Below are positions 60,859 through 64,000 of a stretch of DNA of 64,000 nucleotides, one piece after another. The notes beneath the pieces are model-generated. The model was given only the letters and a program-made list of their open reading frames with translations. It was not told where the DNA came from and ran no database searches. The stretch is from the NCBI RefSeq assembly GCF_001590865.1, contig NZ_BBUY01000010.1, positions 125,767 to 189,766 of the forward strand. The letters are read 5' to 3'. This stretch comes from Streptomyces sp. NBRC 110611. Lineage in GTDB: Bacteria > Actinomycetota > Actinomycetes > Streptomycetales > Streptomycetaceae. Made by a program: the position numbers and the translations under genes. The number at the start of each line of letters is the position of its first letter. The stretch's first letter is position 1.

Positions 60859-61027
60859 ACGACATTCCTTCGTTCGAGTTGATGTGGATGGCCACTCGAC
60901 TGCTTGGCGGGCGTGGTACCTAACATCTGACTCGTGGGGTTCACCATTTACACATTAGAGCGGCGTCGGATAACCCTCCTGAACTTTCAGGGAATTCAAC
61001 CGACCGGGCCGGCTGGGGGGGAGGAGC
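60859..61027. promoter_or_regulatory. Divergent A/T-rich promoter region of the terpenoid-type cluster
   Basis: This 169-base spacer between the epoxidase-like gene and the dehydrogenase-P450-Rieske operon is clearly A/T-richer than flanking DNA (for example CACCATTTACACATTAGAG). It should hold both promoters. No single -35/-10 pair is decisive, and a CGAGT/ACTCG inverted pair near 60875-60900 is weak. Confidence 0.45.
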
Positions 61028-62113
61028 GTGATTCTGGTAACGGGCGCGACCGGTCACCTGGGTGCGAATCTTGTGCGCCGGCTTCTGGCGGACGGTGATG
61101 AGGTCCGGGTATTGCTGAGAAAGCCGGCGAAAGCCTCGGAGGCGCTGGCAGGACTTTCGGTGCACGAGGTCGTGGGCGACCTCCGCGACCCGTACGCGGT
61201 GGCGGCCGCCGTCAAGGGGTGCGAGCGCGTCTACCATTGTGCGGCGCGCGTCTCGACCTCCGCGCGGGGTCACCGCGAGATCTTCGACGTGAACGTGCTG
61301 GGCACCCGCAACGTGCTGCGGGCCGCTGGGCAGCACGGTGTGCGCCGTGCGGTGGTGACCGGGTCGTTCAGTGCGACGGGCGCGCCGGTGGGCCGGGCCG
61401 CCGTCGAGTCGGACCTGCACTACCCGTTCGCGGAGCACACCCCGTACACGCGCAGCAAGGTCCTGGTCGAGCACGAGTGCTGCAAGGCCGCCGCGCAGGG
61501 GATCGAGGTGGTGGTCGCCGTGTCGACGGCCATCATCGGCCCGCACGACTACCGGCCGTCGCGGATGGGCCGCGTGCTTCTGGATCTGGCCCACGGGCGG
61601 CTGCGCGCCTACCTGCCCGGGGGCTTCGAGTTCGTCTCCGTCGCGGACCTCGTCCAGGGCCATCTGCTGGCCATGGAGCACGGCCACTCCGGGCACAAGT
61701 ACCTGCTGTCCACCGAGTTCCGCACGGTGGACCAGATGATGGACCTGTTCAGCCAGGTCACCGGACAGCCGCGGCCGAAGCTGCGGGTACCGGCCGGCGC
61801 CATGGCGGCGCTGGCCCGGCTGGCCGAGGGGCCGCGCGCGGTGCTGGCGCCGGACCGCGAAGCGCGCTTCACCCCCGCCGCCGTACGCTTCCTGCGCTCC
61901 GAGCGACGGGCGGACTGCTCGCTGAGCCGGGAGGTCCTGGGCTACCGTCCCACGAACATCGCCGACGCCGTGGAGCAGGCGTACCGTAGCTTCGTCGATC
62001 GCGGACTGGTGCAGCGGCGCCGTCACTCGGCCCCCGCCGCCGGTCGGAGTGACGGTGCCGTTCCCCCGCACTCCGCGACGGACCGGAGATCCCAGGGGGT
62101 TCGGGCCCGATGA
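61028..62113 (+). CDS. 3-beta-HSD/extended-SDR dehydrogenase (SdmB-like)
   Basis: The 361-aa protein has NAD(P) motif VTGATGHLGANLVRRLL at the very start, GCERVYHCAARVS, catalytic TYR/LYS in TPYTRSKVLVEHE and STAIIGPHDYRPSRMG. This is the 3-beta-hydroxysteroid dehydrogenase/dihydroflavonol-reductase family, which includes sterol-4-carboxylate 3-dehydrogenases and bacterial SdmB. SdmB works after the Rieske oxygenase SdmA in C-4 demethylation, and a Rieske gene lies two genes downstream. The last ~30 residues are an unstructured tail. The stop overlaps the P450 start (ATGA). GTG 61028 has GGAGGAG just upstream. Confidence 0.85.
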   Translation: MILVTGATGHLGANLVRRLLADGDEVRVLLRKPAKASEALAGLSVHEVVGDLRDPYAVAAAVKGCERVYHCAARVSTSARGHREIFDVNVLGTRNVLRAAGQHGVRRAVVTGSFSATGAPVGRAAVESDLHYPFAEHTPYTRSKVLVEHECCKAAAQGIEVVVAVSTAIIGPHDYRPSRMGRVLLDLAHGRLRAYLPGGFEFVSVADLVQGHLLAMEHGHSGHKYLLSTEFRTVDQMMDLFSQVTGQPRPKLRVPAGAMAALARLAEGPRAVLAPDREARFTPAAVRFLRSERRADCSLSREVLGYRPTNIADAVEQAYRSFVDRGLVQRRRHSAPAAGRSDGAVPPHSATDRRSQGVRAR

Positions 62114-63510
62114 CCGCCGGCGCACACGAGGCGGGCAGGCGCGAAGCCCTCCCCGCGCCCCGCTTGCCCGCCCGTCACCTTCCCTGGCTGGGACCGCTGC
62201 GAGCGTTCCAGCGCGATCCGGTCGCCCTACTGCGTGCCGCCCGCGAACGGGCGGGCGACGTCTTCGTCTTCCCGCTGCTGGGACAGGACGTCGTCTTCGC
62301 CGCCGGCCCGCAGGCGCATGCCGAGGTGTTCGAAGCGGACGAGTCGGTGCTCAGCCCCGGCGAGGCCTACCGCTTCATGGCGCCGGTGTTCGGCAAGGGG
62401 GTCGCCTACGACGCGGAGCCGCAGGAGATGGACGCGCAGGTGGCCCATCTGCGCCAGGCCCTGGGGTCCCGGCAACTCGACGGCTACGCCCGCATCATGG
62501 AGGCGGAGACCAACGCGCTGGTGGCAGGGTGGCCCGAGCAGGGCGAGGTCGATTTGCTCACCGAGCTGAACCGAGCGACGGTGGCGATCGCCACGCGCTG
62601 CCTGATCGGCGAGGAGTTCCACCGCCGGATGGGCGCGGACCTGCCCCGCCTCTACCACGATCTGGAAAGCGGCATCCGGCTCGCCGGCATCTTCAGCCGC
62701 CGGGCGCCCATCCCCGCGTTCCGCCGCCGCGACCGGGCACGGGCGGCCATCGCCGACACCATCGCGCAGGTGATCGCCGAACGCCGGGCCCGGCCCGCGG
62801 AGAACAGCGAGGCCTGCGGCTCGGGCCAGGACATGCTGGCCACCCTCCTTTCCGCCCGGACCCCCGGCGGCGAGCCACTGCCCGACGACATCGTGGTCGG
62901 CATCCTTATCGGGATGATTTTCGCGGGGCAGCACACCAGCACCGTGCTGGCCGCCTGGACCGGCGTGCTGCTCCTGCGCCATCCGCAGTACGTGCCGCGG
63001 CTGCGCACCGAGCAGGACGCGGTCTGGGAGCGCGGCGCTGAGCTGAGCCCTCGCGTGCTGCATCGGATGGAACTGCTCGAAGCGTGTGTCCGCGAGGCGG
63101 AGCGGCTGTACCCGCCGCTGATCCTGCTCATGCGCAAGGCGCTCCGGGACACCGAGGTCCGCGGCCGCCGCGTGCCGGCCGGATCACTGGTGATGGTCTC
63201 GCCTGCGGTGTCGCACCGTATGCCGGAAGTCTTCCTCGACCCGGACCGCTTCGACCCCTCGCGCTATGAGGAGGGGCGCGCCGAGCACCGCCAGTCCTAC
63301 AGCCTCATCGGCTTCGGCGGCGGCAAGCACCGCTGCATCGGCCTGGCCTTTGCCTACCTGCAGGTGAAAGCCGTGTGGAGCGTGCTGCTGCGCGAGGTGG
63401 AACTGCGGCCCGCGGGGCCCGGGTACGCACCCGACTACTCCACCTTCGTCGCCGCACCCGCCGCCCCCTGCACCGTCCGCGTCCGCAAGCGCTCCCCGGA
63501 GGCGCCGTGA
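62110..63510 (+). CDS. Cytochrome P450, CYP51-like (sterol 14-alpha-demethylase family)
   Basis: The 466-aa P450 has the CYP51 B-prime signature YRFMAPVFGKGVAYDAEP (~93-110), the I-helix IFAGQHTST with His where most P450s have an acid, as in CYP51, and the K-helix ExxR in REAERLYPPL. The heme pocket is FGGGKHRCIGLAFAYLQVKA with the Cys ligand. CYP51 removes the 14-alpha methyl group of lanosterol-type sterols in three steps, leaving a 14,15 double bond that the ERG24-type reductase can reduce. Not all residues were compared, so a related P450 acting on another triterpenoid is possible. It is coupled to the preceding dehydrogenase and following Rieske gene by 4-base overlaps. Confidence 0.87.
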   Translation: MTAGAHEAGRREALPAPRLPARHLPWLGPLRAFQRDPVALLRAARERAGDVFVFPLLGQDVVFAAGPQAHAEVFEADESVLSPGEAYRFMAPVFGKGVAYDAEPQEMDAQVAHLRQALGSRQLDGYARIMEAETNALVAGWPEQGEVDLLTELNRATVAIATRCLIGEEFHRRMGADLPRLYHDLESGIRLAGIFSRRAPIPAFRRRDRARAAIADTIAQVIAERRARPAENSEACGSGQDMLATLLSARTPGGEPLPDDIVVGILIGMIFAGQHTSTVLAAWTGVLLLRHPQYVPRLRTEQDAVWERGAELSPRVLHRMELLEACVREAERLYPPLILLMRKALRDTEVRGRRVPAGSLVMVSPAVSHRMPEVFLDPDRFDPSRYEEGRAEHRQSYSLIGFGGGKHRCIGLAFAYLQVKAVWSVLLREVELRPAGPGYAPDYSTFVAAPAAPCTVRVRKRSPEAP

Positions 63511-64000
63511 CCAGCGAGACCCGCCGCACCCGCCCGGAACCGTCCGGACAGCCCCCGACCTTCGCCGAGGCGCGCAGCAAGCGCGCCAAGGTGCGCTCCG
63601 CCGGCATGGATCCGGACTACTGGTACCCCGTCGCCTACGAGCACGAGCTCGCCCCGGGCACCACCCTGGCCACCCGTTTCTGGGGTCACCCCCTCGTGGT
63701 CTACCGCGGCGCGGACGCCAGCCTGCATGCGCTGGAGGACCGTTGCGCCCACCGGCAGCTGAAGCTCTCCGGCGGCGAAGTCAACGGCTGCCACCTGACC
63801 TGCACGTACCACGGCTGGACCTACGACGGCGCGGGCAAAGTCGTGCACTATGCGCACGACTTGTTCGGCCGCGCCCAGCCCGAGGTCAAGGTGCCCAGCT
63901 ACCCGGTCACTACCCGCCACAAACTGATCTGGGTCTTCCCCGGCGACCCGCAGCTGGCCGGCACCCGGAGCATCCCGGACATCCCGGAACTGTCCGGTGC
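63507..64000 (+). CDS. Rieske non-heme iron oxygenase (SdmA-like), 3' end beyond window
   Basis: The first ~164 residues are present, from GTG 63507 overlapping the P450 stop. FAEARSKRAKVRSAGMDPDY leads into the Rieske domain: YWYPVAYEHEL, then CAHRQLKLSGGEVNGCHLTC and TYHGWTYDGAGK, giving the 2Fe-2S ligands Cys-x-His and Cys-x2-His. The catalytic iron domain lies past the edge. The order dehydrogenase, CYP51-like P450, Rieske matches the C-14 and C-4 demethylation tools of bacterial sterol producers. SdmA attribution is inference. Confidence 0.82.
   Translation, partial: MTSETRRTRPEPSGQPPTFAEARSKRAKVRSAGMDPDYWYPVAYEHELAPGTTLATRFWGHPLVVYRGADASLHALEDRCAHRQLKLSGGEVNGCHLTCTYHGWTYDGAGKVVHYAHDLFGRAQPEVKVPSYPVTTRHKLIWVFPGDPQLAGTRSIPDIPELSG

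Overview
The window reads as a piece of a high-GC actinomycete chromosome, almost certainly Streptomyces. The evidence is strong third-position G/C bias, GTG and TTG starts, many 4-base ATGA/GTGA gene overlaps, and lineage markers: tandem cyclic-nucleotide-domain encapsulins (EshA type), conservon-type CvnD and CvnB proteins, a fused LysX, twin-arginine and lipoprotein exports, and GC-rich terminators without U-runs. I saw no rRNA, tRNA or CRISPR array. Apart from two pseudogenes, a truncated transpeptidase and dispersed repeats, most of the window is intact and densely coding.

Layout. 1-4.8 kb: a carbohydrate operon (two FGGY kinases, a histidine phosphatase, a 2-hydroxyacid dehydrogenase) that starts directly after a dispersed repeat and ends at a perfect palindrome. 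4.9-11.8 kb: lysX and cell-envelope genes, including a transpeptidase that has lost its catalytic half. 12-16.6 kb: a xylulokinase gene followed by two family-2B encapsulin shell genes. 16.9-22.3 kb: a septum-formation-like membrane protein, an amino-acid ABC transporter, a homocysteine methyltransferase and a YceI protein. 22.4-26.7 kb: a SWIM/SNF2 pair. 27-29 kb: an inverted pair of the same dispersed repeat beside a broken-up conservon (cvnD and cvnB without A and C). 29-34.8 kb: a thioesterase, a DUF3516 helicase and a DUF457 membrane protein. 35-38.6 kb: an asymmetric heterodimeric ABC exporter. 38.8-46 kb: an L,D-transpeptidase, a GH109-like oxidoreductase, an alpha-amylase and a large FAD/Fe-S oxidase. 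46.4-53.6 kb: a lutABC lactate-oxidation operon with two extra downstream genes, and a divergent MHS transporter. 53.7 kb holds a well-formed 19-codon micro-ORF.

The right end (55.7-64 kb) is the most remarkable part. After a multiply frameshifted serine recombinase and a frameshifted small gene comes a cluster with an FPP-type polyprenyl synthase, an ERG4/ERG24-family sterol reductase, a squalene-epoxidase-like flavoprotein, a 3-beta-HSD-type dehydrogenase, a P450 carrying the CYP51 signatures and a Rieske oxygenase cut by the window edge. Together these match the known steps of sterol processing: epoxidation, 14-demethylation, delta-14 reduction, and C-4 demethylation by an SdmA/SdmB-like pair. 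I infer a sterol-like triterpenoid pathway in a genus not generally regarded as sterol-producing. No squalene synthase or oxidosqualene cyclase lies inside the window; they should be sought to the right.

The second system of note is the xylulokinase plus twin encapsulin locus, which resembles a protein nanocompartment operon. All function calls are from reading the translated sequence; no database search was run.
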